Source of the DNA: JBBEBE01 sp040882505
Lineage (GTDB): Bacteria > Bacteroidota > Rhodothermia > Balneolales > Balneolaceae
DNA: 64,000 nucleotides
Direction of reading: 5' to 3'
Assembly (NCBI GenBank): GCA_040882505.1
Contig: JBBEBE010000009.1
Location: forward strand, 124,001 to 188,000
Part shown: positions 42,701 through 52,700 of the stretch, piece by piece
Layout of the letters: each line of letters opens with the position of its first letter
Position numbering within the stretch: position 1 is the stretch's first letter
The notes under the pieces: model-generated
Told to the model about the DNA's origin: nothing
Seen by the model: only the letters and a program-made list of their open reading frames with translations
Database searches by the model: none
Position numbers and translations under genes: made by a program

Positions 42701-43328
42701 GAACGAGCTGCCGTTCGTACCCGATATAGGTGAAGACCAGTACGTTAAGGGTTTCGGGCACGCGAATGGAGTATTGACCATTCACGTCGGTTTGTGCTCC
42801 AATAACAGACCCGGTCGTCTGGTCCGATCCCTGTACGACAACATTCACTCCGGGAAGCGGCTCACCGGAATCCGCGTCGGTCACTTGTCCGGTTACTGTC
42901 TGCTGGACCTCCTCGTCTCGTTGCTCTCGTTGTTGAATCACGATGGCATCTCGTGTTGGAGACAAAACAGCGATCAGATCCGTTCCTTCCAGAAGCCCGT
43001 AAAGTACTTCGTAAACCGTTGCGTTTCGATAATTCCGGCTTACCAGAAGGTCCGGAATCAGGTCCGAGTGAAACGAGATTCCGGTACCGACTGTTTGTGC
43101 CAACTCCTGAAGCGCTCTTTGCAGAGGTAGCTCTTCGATCGAAAAATCGATCCGTTTCTGCTCTGCCCGATCCCGGTTGGAAACCAATACATCACTTGAC
43201 TCCAGTTTTGTCAGTTCCAGCCGGTCGTTTGATTGACCGGCATTTACTGACCCAACGGAAAGTGACAAGACCAATACGAGAGTCGAGCCCCGCTTGAATA
43301 GGTTATGCAAGTATCTGTACGGTATCAT
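39735..43328 (-). CDS. SusC/RagA TonB-dependent receptor with STN domain (locus B)
   Basis: 1197 residues. Signal peptide core STLVLVLSLSVGSVNA, STN domain about 60-115 (IEELPLQRALQELAQTVGTG), carboxypeptidase-D-like domain about 145-215 (TGQVTDADSGEPLPGVNVVV), plug with EDVVVVGYGSQQRINLTGAV and LILIDGVEGD, followed by the barrel ending MRTLTFGVSITF. Imports the locus B ligand and signals through FecR located 134 bp upstream. The plug lettering VVVVGYG is the usual SusC signature. Confidence 0.95.
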   Translation of the reverse strand: MIPYRYLHNLFKRGSTLVLVLSLSVGSVNAGQSNDRLELTKLESSDVLVSNRDRAEQKRIDFSIEELPLQRALQELAQTVGTGISFHSDLIPDLLVSRNYRNATVYEVLYGLLEGTDLIAVLSPTRDAIVIQQREQRDEEVQQTVTGQVTDADSGEPLPGVNVVVQGSDQTTGSVIGAQTDVNGQYSIRVPETLNVLVFTYIGYERQLVQLDGRSQVNVSLMSDVQLLEDVVVVGYGSQQRINLTGAVDQVTSQDLENRPISNLTQGLQGAMPNVNINMIEGKPIHSPTINIRGTTSIGQGGSALILIDGVEGDPSMLNPNDIESISVLKDASSAAIYGARGAFGVVLITTKRPEQDQLSVTYSGTVGVKSPTVDQSQYVTNGLEWGNLFVESFQNWEGTFPAGSNKTLPFSQDYLDEIERRVNDPSLDKTWIGSDGNYRYAHSTDWFGHLFKSRAMTTNHNLSVSGSSGNVDYMVSGRIQDQEGLIRLSPDDYSLANLRASGSVRLSENVRVNNTFDVSSREYFNPMNCCDAQYAQLDIALEGFPLSPLYNPDGTLSHSGAYALGGYAQGYNGINLERRIIRNKTEVETRLLDDRMTLTGDFAFQQRLDERAQKRVPVTFSPAPGVEQTIGASTNWLREDIENRNFLATNVYLTYEETLGERHDLRGTLGYNYEQSIYDRLVARRDGLIFPGATDISLALGEDVDTDGGYEKWSILGGFYRLNYIYDDRYLLELTGRYDGSSKFPENERYAFFPSASVGWRISSEPFWNVSDELINHLQLRASYGSMGNGNIGSYVFTEAFGISRSGRILAGTRPRQTSSPAVLPNGLTWETATTRNLGLNMEMFNGRLQFSGDMFVRETTDMFSIALTPPAIFGASAPRGNYADLETKGWELAITYRDRFLLADKPFSYNIGFNLADHKATITRYNNPDKFLNDYYEGMVVGEIWGYETDGFFTDAADIANHADQSRFRSTSTGQYHPGDVKLRDLDGDGVIGPGDNTADNPGDRRVIGNTTPRYTFGINLGAEWSNFFVSTFFQGVGKRDWYPSNEANFWGQYNRPYNHVPAWHVEEGMRWTPENPNAFLPRYVSRQASSGDGILRQQQTGYLMNAAFLRLKTLQVGYNLPIQWVESFGIRQAQVFFSGENLWSWSPLYKTADHLDIENQIAQSDEIARPNETVRQGYNYPIMRTLTFGVSITF

Positions 43329-43462
43329 AGATCATGATGTTTCGGGTTGAGATTGCGTGACATTTCACCTTGGATCATCTTTGACAATTTTTGTCCATCG
43401 TTTGAATTCGGCAGGAATCTATCGACTCAATTTCACGAGAAGATCACGCTGCTGTTATCAAA

Positions 43463-44512
43463 TCATTGGTTCTGCCAGTAAACCGTCTCTCCTTTCAGTT
43501 CATAGTCCAACCCGAGGGACATGGCCATAATCGTCAGGGTTCGTTCGAGCGAAAACTCCGAGATATCCGTTGTCAATCGAAGGCTCTTCATCTCCTCTTC
43601 GTCAAAGTGACACTCCAAACTGTAAATTCGATAAAACTGGCTGCATACCTTCGCCAAAGGCATCTCTTGAAATTGTAGCCGCCGATTCATCCACGAGAGG
43701 TAATTGGACGCGCCAATATGTTCCACCTCGATCGTAGCACGGGAACCCGTATGCTGATCCAAAATTCCGACCTCCCCGACATCCAGTACGACTCGATCCT
43801 CTCCTGCCGGCAACAGCTCATGATGCAGAGCCACACTCCCTTCTGTAACGGCTACAACCATCTCACGACGGGGACCCATATTCGTGTTCACACTGAACTC
43901 TGTTCCCAGAACTTCAACGTTGGCGCCCTCGCTTTGAATTCGAAATGGAGATCTCTCATCAGATTCGACCTGAAAAAATGCCTCTCCATGAAGCTCCACG
44001 TTCCGATCCCCGGATGAAAAATCGGATGGCACGATCAACTCACTGAGTTCGTTGAGACGAACTCGTGATCCGTCTCGAAGTCGGATATCGAGCTGCTGCC
44101 CGGCTGCCGTTTCGAATTGATAAGGCTCCAAGAGCGCCACTCGTTGAAACCTGTCTTGCGACGATTGTTGAAGTGCAAACCAGATACCGGTACCTGTAAC
44201 CAGCAGAATCACAGCAGCTTGAAGGAGCAGCCGTGTTGTATCATAGACTCTTCGATACCGTTTCCGCTGACCAGGGAGTGTTCTCTTGGAAGAGTGGCTG
44301 ATCTTTTCGAGAATCTCCACAAAAAGCTCCTCCGAGTTCAACCCTGGGGCCAACAGTGTCATTCGTTCGCCACTAAGACGCGCTTGATCACGTTTCAATC
44401 GTGAATCCAGAAATGCCCGTCCTTCCGGAGTTTGCAGCCACTCCAAGATGAATGCCTCCTCTTCACGGGTACATTCACCGGCCAAAAATCGATCAAATAG
44501 GCGCTTTTCCAA
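43463..44512 (-). CDS. FecR-family anti-sigma factor (locus B)
   Basis: 349 residues. The start is a TTG at 44512: the N-terminus EKRLFDRFLAGECTREEEAF aligns with that of the locus C FecR, and AAGGGAAA lies a few bases upstream. Transmembrane helix about 90-110 (LLLQAAVILLVTGTGIWFAL), FecR domain (LDIRLRDGSRVRLNELSELI, VELHGEAFFQVESDERSPF), and the C-terminal DUF4974-like part (MPLAKVCSQFYRIYSL). Holds the sigma factor encoded 89 bp upstream. Confidence 0.95.
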   Translation of the reverse strand: MEKRLFDRFLAGECTREEEAFILEWLQTPEGRAFLDSRLKRDQARLSGERMTLLAPGLNSEELFVEILEKISHSSKRTLPGQRKRYRRVYDTTRLLLQAAVILLVTGTGIWFALQQSSQDRFQRVALLEPYQFETAAGQQLDIRLRDGSRVRLNELSELIVPSDFSSGDRNVELHGEAFFQVESDERSPFRIQSEGANVEVLGTEFSVNTNMGPRREMVVAVTEGSVALHHELLPAGEDRVVLDVGEVGILDQHTGSRATIEVEHIGASNYLSWMNRRLQFQEMPLAKVCSQFYRIYSLECHFDEEEMKSLRLTTDISEFSLERTLTIMAMSLGLDYELKGETVYWQNQ

Positions 44513-44544
44513 CGATTTTCCCTTTTGTGATGGATGATTCTACC

Positions 44545-44600
44545 CACCTTTACACATGAAAGGGGTGGAAGTATTACCCTTGATCAGATTTTTTTAAGAA
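44545..44600 (-). promoter_or_regulatory. Sigma-fecR intergenic element (locus B)
   Basis: On the coding strand a T/A-rich AAAAAAATC run is followed by TAATACTTC, CACCCC and CATGTGTAAA. TAATACTTC recurs identically between sigma and fecR in locus C, and the arrangement around CACCCC...TGT(C/G)TAA is alignable in locus A. Possible ECF-dependent promoter of fecR. Confidence 0.35.
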
Positions 44601-44601
44601 T

Positions 44602-45201
44602 TCAGAGAAGAGCGGATCCAAATGAGACGAACAGCGTCGAAATGACATCCCGATATCGATGGATGAATTCCCGAATGAACCGGGATCCATGGTAGTAGTG
44701 TACTTTAACCGTATTGACCGAGATGAGTAGATGACGGGCGATATCATCGTTGGTCATCCCCGATGCCTTGAGTTCCACCACGGTTCTGCGTCGTTCCGGG
44801 AGTTGCTTGAGCCCCTGGTTGTAGAGCTCCTTGACCTCCCGGTGGTGAATCGTTCGATCGGTATCTTCGTTACCGGCTACCCATGCCAGTGAGCCATCCG
44901 ACGACGAGAGGGTCTCCCGTTTTCGATCCCGAATCTGATTGAGGATCTGGTTCCGAAGAACGATTCGCAGATAACCTCCAATGGACTTGGATTCATTCAG
45001 TCCGTTTCGGTGAGTCCAGAGGGTAACAAAGAGATCCTGCACGGCATCTTTCGCCAAATCTTCTCGATTCAGATAACGGTATGCGATCACATAGAAGAGC
45101 TTGTGGTAGTGATCATACACCTCTCGAAACGCAGATCGGTCGTCCCGCTTCAGGCGAAGGATCCACTCACGTTCGCAATGGGGATCTCCCTTGTTTCCCA
45201 T
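44602..45201 (-). CDS. ECF sigma-70 factor with hydrophobic C-terminal tail (locus B)
   Basis: 199 residues. Region 2: AFREVYDHYHKLFYVIAYRY with REDLAKDAVQDLFVTLW; region 4: LPERRRTVVELKASGMTNDD then the helix-turn-helix IARHLLISVNTVKVHYYHGS. After region 4 it ends with DVISTLFVSFGSALL, a short hydrophobic stretch. Member of the FecI-like, FecR-controlled sigma group of Bacteroidota. A TTGACA-17-TAGATA promoter candidate lies upstream (45269-45297). Confidence 0.95.
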   Translation of the reverse strand: MGNKGDPHCEREWILRLKRDDRSAFREVYDHYHKLFYVIAYRYLNREDLAKDAVQDLFVTLWTHRNGLNESKSIGGYLRIVLRNQILNQIRDRKRETLSSSDGSLAWVAGNEDTDRTIHHREVKELYNQGLKQLPERRRTVVELKASGMTNDDIARHLLISVNTVKVHYYHGSRFIREFIHRYRDVISTLFVSFGSALL

Positions 45202-45268
45202 GTTTTTTCTTGCTGGATCCGTACCAAGCTATCCAATTGGTTGTATAGTGTCTCGTACTATAACTCAC

Positions 45269-45297
45269 TATCTACCAATTTTGTAAAGATTTGTCAA
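45269..45297 (-). promoter_or_regulatory. Candidate promoter of the locus B sigma factor gene
   Basis: TTGACA (45292-45297) and TAGATA (45269-45274) on the coding strand are separated by exactly 17 bp, about 70 bp upstream of the sigma start codon. The -10 match is only partial, and Bacteroidota-type promoters often differ from this consensus. Confidence 0.35.
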
Positions 45298-45364
45298 ATC
45301 TATCGACTTGGACAGATGAGCCAGACTTGGATTCCATGCCTGAACTGGCGCTCCAACATATTCT

Positions 45365-46582
45365 TCATACCGCTTCCTGAAGAACTTCCCGGGTCCGCTC
45401 GGCTACAATTCTCACCTCATGTGCCTGAACCCTGCCAATCCGGTAGGAGAGGGAATGAGACCCTGAATTCGCTTCGATCGAGGGGTGCCCTTCACGCAGG
45501 TTTCCGGCGGCTTCCCGTCCCGTAATTTTGACAATGGACGGATCCCATGTAATCTCCACAGTCGGTGTCTGATTCGTTTCGGCATGTACACCGATAGTCG
45601 TCGAAACAGACGGTACGGTTCGAGCACGTTCTGCAATGTGCTCTACCCAACTCTCCCACTCTATTCGTTGTGCATCGTGGTCTTTGCCCAAATACACTTC
45701 CAAGGCAACCATCATTCCAAGAATCTCCTCCTTGTTGACCTTCATACCCCGTCCAATGGACCCGTTCGGACTATGGTTCATCCGGGCAGCCTGGATCAGA
45801 TCCCGGCGGCCATAAAGCAGTCCTGCACTCTGTGGACCTTTGAGTCCTTTTCCACCCGAAAATGTCACCAAATCAAATCCCATCTCGATATATTTGAAGA
45901 GATTCTCACTCGGGGGAATCTCCGAGGCACAATCGTTGAAGGTCGGCACATTGTACTCCTTGCCAATCCGGACAAATTCTTCCCGACCAATGCTTCGTTC
46001 CGGTGCGTTATTGAAGTAGAACGCCAACACCGTATTCTCGTTGATGGCCCTCCGCATCTCCTCCGGCCCTTCAACTTCCACGAGCTTCACACCACAGAGT
46101 GTAAACTGTTGCTCATAAATTCGATGGGTTCTCGGCATCACCACTTCGGGCTGTTGCCCCGTATGGTTGGGAAGCATCCGAATTTTCTCCCGATCGGTTC
46201 CCGTGATCGATGCTGCTGTTGCCAGAGTAAGTGCAGAAGCCGCTCCGGCCGTTACATGGGCATCTTCGCACCGAAGCATCTCGGCAATCCGATTGCCGAC
46301 TTTTTCATTCAATTCACTCAGGCTCACGAATTTCTGTGAGGCATAATTCATCGCCTCCACAACGGCTGGATCCGGCAGGGAACCTGTCAGGGTCGTCAGA
46401 GTTCCCCGACCATTGATGAGTGTTCGAACTCCCAATTCCGTGAAGTAGTCTCGTTGGAACCCCTGATTCGCTACCGAGGTACCGGTTTCTAGGTCTATTC
46501 CCTGCGGGAACTGTCCGCTGACAACTACACTGCCCAAAAACGGTACGGATGCGAGAAACTTTAAGACATTTTTTCTATTCAT
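45365..46582 (-). CDS. Exported SelA-like PLP-dependent enzyme
   Basis: 405 residues. Fold-type I PLP enzyme of the SelA / D-glucosaminate-6-phosphate ammonia-lyase branch: Asp217 in TFNDCASEIPP to hold the PLP ring and the Schiff-base Lys245 in FSGGKGLKGPQSAGLLYG. The N-terminus MNRKNVLKFLASVPFLGSVVV looks like a Tat-type leader with Lys in place of an Arg, so the enzyme appears exported, which is unusual for PLP enzymes. In Firmicutes and enterobacteria this family pairs with COG3964 amidohydrolases in amino-sugar-acid breakdown; here the amidohydrolase gene lies directly upstream (46858-48114). The reaction is probably elimination or deamination of an amino acid-like sugar derivative, but that is inference. 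Confidence 0.78.
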   Translation of the reverse strand: MNRKNVLKFLASVPFLGSVVVSGQFPQGIDLETGTSVANQGFQRDYFTELGVRTLINGRGTLTTLTGSLPDPAVVEAMNYASQKFVSLSELNEKVGNRIAEMLRCEDAHVTAGAASALTLATAASITGTDREKIRMLPNHTGQQPEVVMPRTHRIYEQQFTLCGVKLVEVEGPEEMRRAINENTVLAFYFNNAPERSIGREEFVRIGKEYNVPTFNDCASEIPPSENLFKYIEMGFDLVTFSGGKGLKGPQSAGLLYGRRDLIQAARMNHSPNGSIGRGMKVNKEEILGMMVALEVYLGKDHDAQRIEWESWVEHIAERARTVPSVSTTIGVHAETNQTPTVEITWDPSIVKITGREAAGNLREGHPSIEANSGSHSLSYRIGRVQAHEVRIVAERTREVLQEAV

Positions 46583-46641
46583 ATATACAGTGATGAAGTT
46601 ATTTCAAGTAACGTGATCAGTTTCGATTGTTCACGATAAAT

Positions 46642-46708
46642 AAAAAAGGGCTCCAATGTGAAGTTTAATTGTCATTTACCCTCGACAACCAAACTTGACA
46701 GTAGAGCC
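46642..46708 (-). terminator. Nested hairpin with T-tract after amidohydrolase copy 3
   Basis: GGCTC/GAGCC outer pairing and an inner AAGTTT/AAACTT pairing, followed on the coding strand by CTTTTTT. Lies in the 275-bp gap before the SelA-like gene and would terminate locus C transcription; the rest of that gap is AT-rich and shows nothing I can name. Confidence 0.5.
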
Positions 46709-46857
46709 TATTAATCCTGAAACTAATATATAACACCGGCAACAATATACGGGACATCTCAATTTCAGATTTTCGTCGATCCAAAACCTTGTGAGTTAGT
46801 TAATGGATCCATTTTATGACACCGATACAAGATAGTACCTATTAAATAATCCCTTAC

Positions 46858-48114
46858 TTAGTCCCCCCATTGAGGTGAAGCAATCCCATTAAGGTCCCAA
46901 ACGACCCGTCCTGCACGAAGAGTTAATTCTGCTTCCAATTTTTCATTCCCAGGGATCATAATTCTTCTCGAATCCTGAAATCCAAAATCCCCGTTTAACA
47001 AATTAAAAACAGCAATATCCGCTTCTGCGCCCACACTTAGATGCCCCAAATCTTCGCGTTGAATAACTTGTGCAGGCTTCCAAGTTGAAGCATTAATGAC
47101 CTCCTGTAAGGACATTCCAAGGTTCATCATTGTAGAGGCAACATTTAACATGGTTTTCATTCCACCATTCATGCTTCCAGTGTGCAGATCAGTCCCAAAT
47201 GTGTTAGGCCAAAAATTTTGTTTGGTAGCAGGAATGGCTACATCGTAAAAAAAGCTCCCGCCACCAAAACCAACATCAAAAATTATTCCTCTTTCTTGAG
47301 CTTCATGCATTCGTGGTCGTAATCTATCATTTTCATCAATAATCGCTTCTCGATCTCCATGGCCTGTCATACCACCGCCAAAAGCATGAGTATATATATC
47401 ACCCGGTCTTAAAACGTCAAAAAACAGTGAGTCAATAGAAAGTGCTGGATTGGCACCCCCAAAATCAACCATTACCGGAATTTCAGCGAGATTACCAGCA
47501 GCAACACCACGTTCATAGGGAGTCCAATCACGATTCCGGTAATGAGCAACCTTCACTCCAACAATTTCAGAATGCTGATTTGCTACCAATGCAGTCATTG
47601 TTGGATCCATGTCGTTTAAATCTTGCTCATAAGGTACCGGCGGCCTCATTCCCCCGCCTACAATATTCAAAAATGACAAGACTCTGGTTTGTGAACGATC
47701 AATGACTTGATCTTTAAACAAGCCAAAGTCTTTCCACCCCGTACCACCAACGTCAACAGCTGTTGTAACTCCTGCACGGAATGTAAATCCATCTGGAGGC
47801 AGAGCCGAAAAACTGTTATTAAGATAGTTTCCCGGGACAGTACCATGGAAAAGATGAGTATGTAAATCAATCATACCTGGAGTTACATACAAACCACTGA
47901 CATCAATTATTCGCTCTCCAAGAGAAATCGGAATATCATCAGCTACTCGAGCAACCTGACCATCTTTAACTGCAATATCCAATACATCATTAATTTCATT
48001 TTTTGGATCTATAACATGTCCGCCTTTTAATATTATTTCATATGATTGAGAATATGCTTTATTAGCACTAAATATTGCAAATATAAATATAATATATATC
48101 GTTAAATTCCTCAT
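46858..48114 (-). CDS. Exported COG3964-type amidohydrolase (copy 3), metal-site His replaced
   Basis: 418 residues, signal peptide core IYIIFIFAIFSANKAYS. His85-x-His87 (IDLHTH), Lys188 (VGVKVAHYRN), His243 (DIYTHAFGG) and Asp309 (GTDLHTGS) are kept, but the position of the second-half His in VGHGGGSF of copies 1 and 2 is Phe283 here (VGFGGGSF); the codon at 47266-47268 reads TTT on the coding strand. Codon usage is much AT-richer than in the copies at 20379 and 22941. It follows SusD of locus C by 88 bp and precedes the SelA-like enzyme. Possibly a mononuclear or altered-specificity enzyme. Confidence 0.82.
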   Translation of the reverse strand: MRNLTIYIIFIFAIFSANKAYSQSYEIILKGGHVIDPKNEINDVLDIAVKDGQVARVADDIPISLGERIIDVSGLYVTPGMIDLHTHLFHGTVPGNYLNNSFSALPPDGFTFRAGVTTAVDVGGTGWKDFGLFKDQVIDRSQTRVLSFLNIVGGGMRPPVPYEQDLNDMDPTMTALVANQHSEIVGVKVAHYRNRDWTPYERGVAAGNLAEIPVMVDFGGANPALSIDSLFFDVLRPGDIYTHAFGGGMTGHGDREAIIDENDRLRPRMHEAQERGIIFDVGFGGGSFFYDVAIPATKQNFWPNTFGTDLHTGSMNGGMKTMLNVASTMMNLGMSLQEVINASTWKPAQVIQREDLGHLSVGAEADIAVFNLLNGDFGFQDSRRIMIPGNEKLEAELTLRAGRVVWDLNGIASPQWGD

Positions 48115-48202
48115 GAATCCAGATTTTTGTTAATTATAAATAAAAACGCTTCCACCAACCACTCTCATTGATATTTCGAGAGTAGTTGAATGAATTTTCA
48201 AT

Positions 48203-49711
48203 TCAGTCATAACCTGGATTTTGATTAAGCAACGGATTAAGTTCAATTTGTGTAGTTGGTTTAGGCCAGAGAATATGATGCTCCTGAATATAATCTGCTG
48301 GATTTGGTGCTCCATCAGCTGGATCGCTTAAAGCCCGGATAGACTCCACTAATGTCCCCCACCTTAACAGATCTCTAACACGGTGACCTTCAAATACAAG
48401 CTCTAAACGTCTCTCCAAGTGAACTGCGTCTCGAAAATCATTTTGTGACATTCCCATCGGATAATCTTGAGGAGCGGCATTGGGATCTCCATTTCTCGCT
48501 CTTTCCCTGACCATATTTAAATATGGCAAGCCTTGATCTGTAAGTCCAAGTTCGTTCATTGCTTCTGCATACAACAACAGTATGTCAGAATAGCGGATTA
48601 ACGGCCTATTTACATCTTGATTCTCTTCCCACGACAGCGTTCTGTCATTGAATTTATAGATATGAGGCACAGGGGCATCAAAATTTTGCCATTGAATGGT
48701 ATTACCATCATTATCTACATATTCAGTCATGAACGAGACCTCTCTTCGATAGTCATCCTCTTCAAATACATTGAATGCTTCAATCGTTGGCACATATGAT
48801 GCCAAACCGCCACGAAAGTCCTCTAATACGTTTGAGCCCCTAGGTGCCGCAAAAAACCAAGCGTTATTGCTTCCCCTTCCGATTGGTTGTCTAGCGATCT
48901 GAAATGACCATATATGTTCTGGCCCATTTTCAAAAAGAGGTGAAAAAGCATGTTTAAAATCATCGTAAAGCCAATGTCTACCAGAATCAATTACCTTCTT
49001 TGCGTATTCAGCTCCCTTCTCCCAATTACGTTGCTGCATATAAACCCTCGATAAATATGCAGTTGCAGTTGTCTCAATGGGTCTGCCCCTGTCACTTCCT
49101 GTAAACTCCGCAGGCAACAACCGTTCGGCCTCTTCCAAATCTGAAATTATCAACGCATAAACGTCCTCGACAGGAGATTCAGGAACTTCAATTTCCAAGC
49201 CTTCCATATTATCTGTCAAAATAATTGGGATATTCCCAAACAAAGTGACCAATTTGAAATAACTATCTGCTCTCCATACATATGCCTCTCCCATTACCCA
49301 ATCTTTCACTTCCTGGCTAATTTGATCAGGTGTCATATTCGCTACACGAGTAATTACAAGGTTCGCCATAACGATATATCGATAATGCTGCCTCCAATGT
49401 CGTTCAACTTCAATATTGGATCCATCCATCCTATATTCGTTAATCTCTCTCTGCCTTTCATTAACCCAATAGGTTGGATTCGTAACTTCATCAGATGAGC
49501 GATGACCATGCTGTGACAAACTTCCTATCTTGGTATCCCATGCTTCGTCTGATATTGCATTGACTGCAGCAATTGCTTCGTTTTCATCTTGAAAATATTG
49601 ATCAAGTTCGATGAAATCTTCCGCAGGTTGCTCCAAGACATCACATGAAGTCAGGATTATCATTACACAAACAATCAACCCAAGCAAGTATTTTAAACGA
49701 TAATTTTCCAT
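48203..49711 (-). CDS. SusD/RagB-family lipoprotein (locus C)
   Basis: 502 residues. Lipobox IILTSC (about Cys23) then DVLEQPAEDFIELDQYFQDE, a standard SusD start. The sequence RADSYFKLVTLFGNIPIIL and the C-terminal HLERRLELVFEGHRVRDLLRW fix the family. 88 bp upstream of amidohydrolase copy 3 and 32 bp downstream of susC. AT-rich like the whole of locus C. Confidence 0.95.
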   Translation of the reverse strand: MENYRLKYLLGLIVCVMIILTSCDVLEQPAEDFIELDQYFQDENEAIAAVNAISDEAWDTKIGSLSQHGHRSSDEVTNPTYWVNERQREINEYRMDGSNIEVERHWRQHYRYIVMANLVITRVANMTPDQISQEVKDWVMGEAYVWRADSYFKLVTLFGNIPIILTDNMEGLEIEVPESPVEDVYALIISDLEEAERLLPAEFTGSDRGRPIETTATAYLSRVYMQQRNWEKGAEYAKKVIDSGRHWLYDDFKHAFSPLFENGPEHIWSFQIARQPIGRGSNNAWFFAAPRGSNVLEDFRGGLASYVPTIEAFNVFEEDDYRREVSFMTEYVDNDGNTIQWQNFDAPVPHIYKFNDRTLSWEENQDVNRPLIRYSDILLLYAEAMNELGLTDQGLPYLNMVRERARNGDPNAAPQDYPMGMSQNDFRDAVHLERRLELVFEGHRVRDLLRWGTLVESIRALSDPADGAPNPADYIQEHHILWPKPTTQIELNPLLNQNPGYD

Positions 49712-49743
49712 TTTATCATTATTTTTATTGAAATTAATATTCT

Positions 49744-52700
49744 TTAGAAGTCAATATTTACTCCCATTGTATACTGCCTGGCATTTGGATACGGCTGATA
49801 ATCAATTGAAAACGCCACATTGCTTCCACCTTGGTTATTAATCATAGGATCATACCCAGAATAACCTGTTACTGTAAGTAGATTTGTCCCTGTGAAATAC
49901 ACCTTAAAATTATCTGCCCATTGACCAAGAATACTTCTTGGTAAATTATATGCTATTGTCAAGTTTTGAAATCTAATATATGACCCATCTTCGATAAATC
50001 GATCGCTTACCCTTGAGACGTGCCCACCAAATCGCGCTCTGGGCACTTCAGTATCTGTGTTTTCAGGCGTCCAACGATCCCTAAGAAAGCCCATTTCGTT
50101 TGACACTGCCCAGCCAGTGGAATTCGAACCCGCGGTGCTATTAAGGATGTCAAATCCATACTCATATGTAAAGAAAGCATCTAACTCGAATCCACTATAG
50201 TAGAATGAATTTCCGATTCCACCGAAAAACTTGGGCTGACCATTCCCAATAAGGACCTTATCTGATGTAGTGAACACACCATCACCATTCGCATCTATGA
50301 ACTTTTCATCACCAACTTCAACACCAGACATAAAGCTGTTATCTACTTCTGCCTGTGACTGGAATAAACCATCAGATAAGTATCCATAGATACTTCCTAG
50401 GGGCTCTCCTTTAACTAATCGGACAGTACCGTTATTCATATTGGAATATTGGCTTAGATTAACATTAAGGACGATCTCGTCCTCACCCCCAATTTCTAAT
50501 ACTTCGTTAGAATTAAATGTGATGTTAAAATTCGAACTCCATATAAAATTATTATTGGCAATATTTCTGCTATTTATCGCAAATTCAAATCCAGTATTCT
50601 TCACACTTCCAATATTCTGAAGAGAACTCGTGAATCCGGTTTGTGCTGGCACCTCAACATTGAGTAAGAGATCATCCGTTATTTTATCATACCAGTCTGC
50701 TGTCATTGATAATCGGTTGTTGAGCAAGGCGACTTCCAAGCCAATATCTAACTGACTAGTACTTTCCCATTTAAGATTTGGATTGGCAACACTTTGGACT
50801 CGAAAACCGATTTGTTGTGTGTTCCCATACACTGTCGTATTTGTGGTCATCCTCGCTCGAGACACATAAGAACCGATTCCTTCATTTCCAGTTAAACCAT
50901 AACTTGTCCGAACCCTGAAATCATCAACAACCGAGACATCAAAGAATGATTCTTCGGACACTACCCATGCAACCGCAGCAGAAGGAAAGAATCCATATCG
51001 ATTATCCACACCAAATTTTGAAGATCCATCAAGACGGGCAGTCGTAGTTATCAGATACTTATCGTCAAATCCATAATTAGCTCGAAATAAGTAGGACTCC
51101 AAACCCCATGAATCTACTGAGCTCGTAGGACTTAGACTTACAGCCCCTCCCTGCAGGTTGTTATAGCCCAATTTATCCGTTGTGAAGTTAGTAGCTCCCG
51201 TTGAAACTTCTTCCGTCCTTCTTTCCTGCACTGTATAGCCAAGAAGTGTAGTAACCGAATGACGATCAAAATCCTGTTGATAAGTCAACAATCCTTCCAT
51301 AGTCATTTCCATTCGCGAGCTTGTATTTATTTGGGCTCGGCCATCGACAGCAGAAGCCGTTTGTAGATAACTTGGGAAATAAACTTTGTTTTCAGCGGAA
51401 CGAGTGGTAGCACTTAAATTGATTCTAAAGTCTAGTTGTTCAAGAATTGAAATATTCCCATATACATTACCAAACACATTTGAAATTGTATTCTTGCGAT
51501 CTATTTCACTTGCTTGAGCAACTGGGTTATCTGAAGGAATATTTGGAATTACGAACTGATAGTAGTTTCCATCTTCATCATAAATTGGGTTTATAGGAGG
51601 CTGAAGTAACGCGTTTCTGACTACTTGCCCTCCCACCGGATTTCCTTGAGCTCTGCTCATAGATGCCGATGTACCTATTGTAACTCTTTCTCCAACATCT
51701 GAATCAAGATTGAACCTTAATCCACCTCTGTTGAAATAAGATTCCATCACAATTCCATCCTGATCAAGATAGTTGCCTGAAAGCATATACCTTGTATTCT
51801 CGCCCCCGCCTCTTACTGATAAACTATGATTATGTTGTACTGCAGATCTATATATTTCATCCTGCCAATCGGTTCCGGTTCCAAATGAAGCTGGATCAGC
51901 ATACGCAGGAGGTAACCCTTGTGCTGCTAAAGTTGCATTATAAAGTTCCGCGTACTCAGTGGCGTTTAGAAGGTCAAGCTCTTTGCTGACTTGTTGAATC
52001 CCAATGGAACTTCGATAACTAATTGTAGGTGCAGAATCTGTCAGACCCCTCTTTGTAGTAATCATTATCACTCCACCTGCTCCCCGGGACCCATAAATAG
52101 CTGTAGCAGATGCATCTTTTAGAACAGTAATTGTCTCAATATCATCTGGAGAAATTGTATTTAAATCTCCAGCTCCAACAACCCCATCTACGACGAATAG
52201 TGGTTCGCTGCTAGCCGTAATGGAATTTGTACCCCGTACACGAATCGTGACATCTCCACCTGGTTCTCCACTATTCTGAGAGACTGCAACACCTGCAACC
52301 CTTCCAAGAATAGCTTCATCAGGTCTTAAACTTGAAGTGTTCTGAATATTTTCTGCCTGAACGGTTGAAATCGATCCTGTTAAATCTCTTCTTCTTTGCT
52401 CGCCATATCCAACGACTACTATATCATCAAGGGAAGTCACAGCAGCTTCGAGCTGTATTTCAATTTCATTCCTGCCATTTAGTTCAACGACCTGACTTAT
52501 ATACCCTATATATGAGATAACAAGAGATTCTTCGAAGCTTGATACATTCAGCTCAAAATTTCCATCTACATCTGTAGTTGTTCCACTTGCTGTTGTCCCT
52601 TGAACAAGGATATTAACTCCAGGAATTGGATCACCCGTCTGAGCATCCGTTACAACTCCGGAGACTGTCGACTGAACGAATTGCTCCTCTTCGGCATCTG

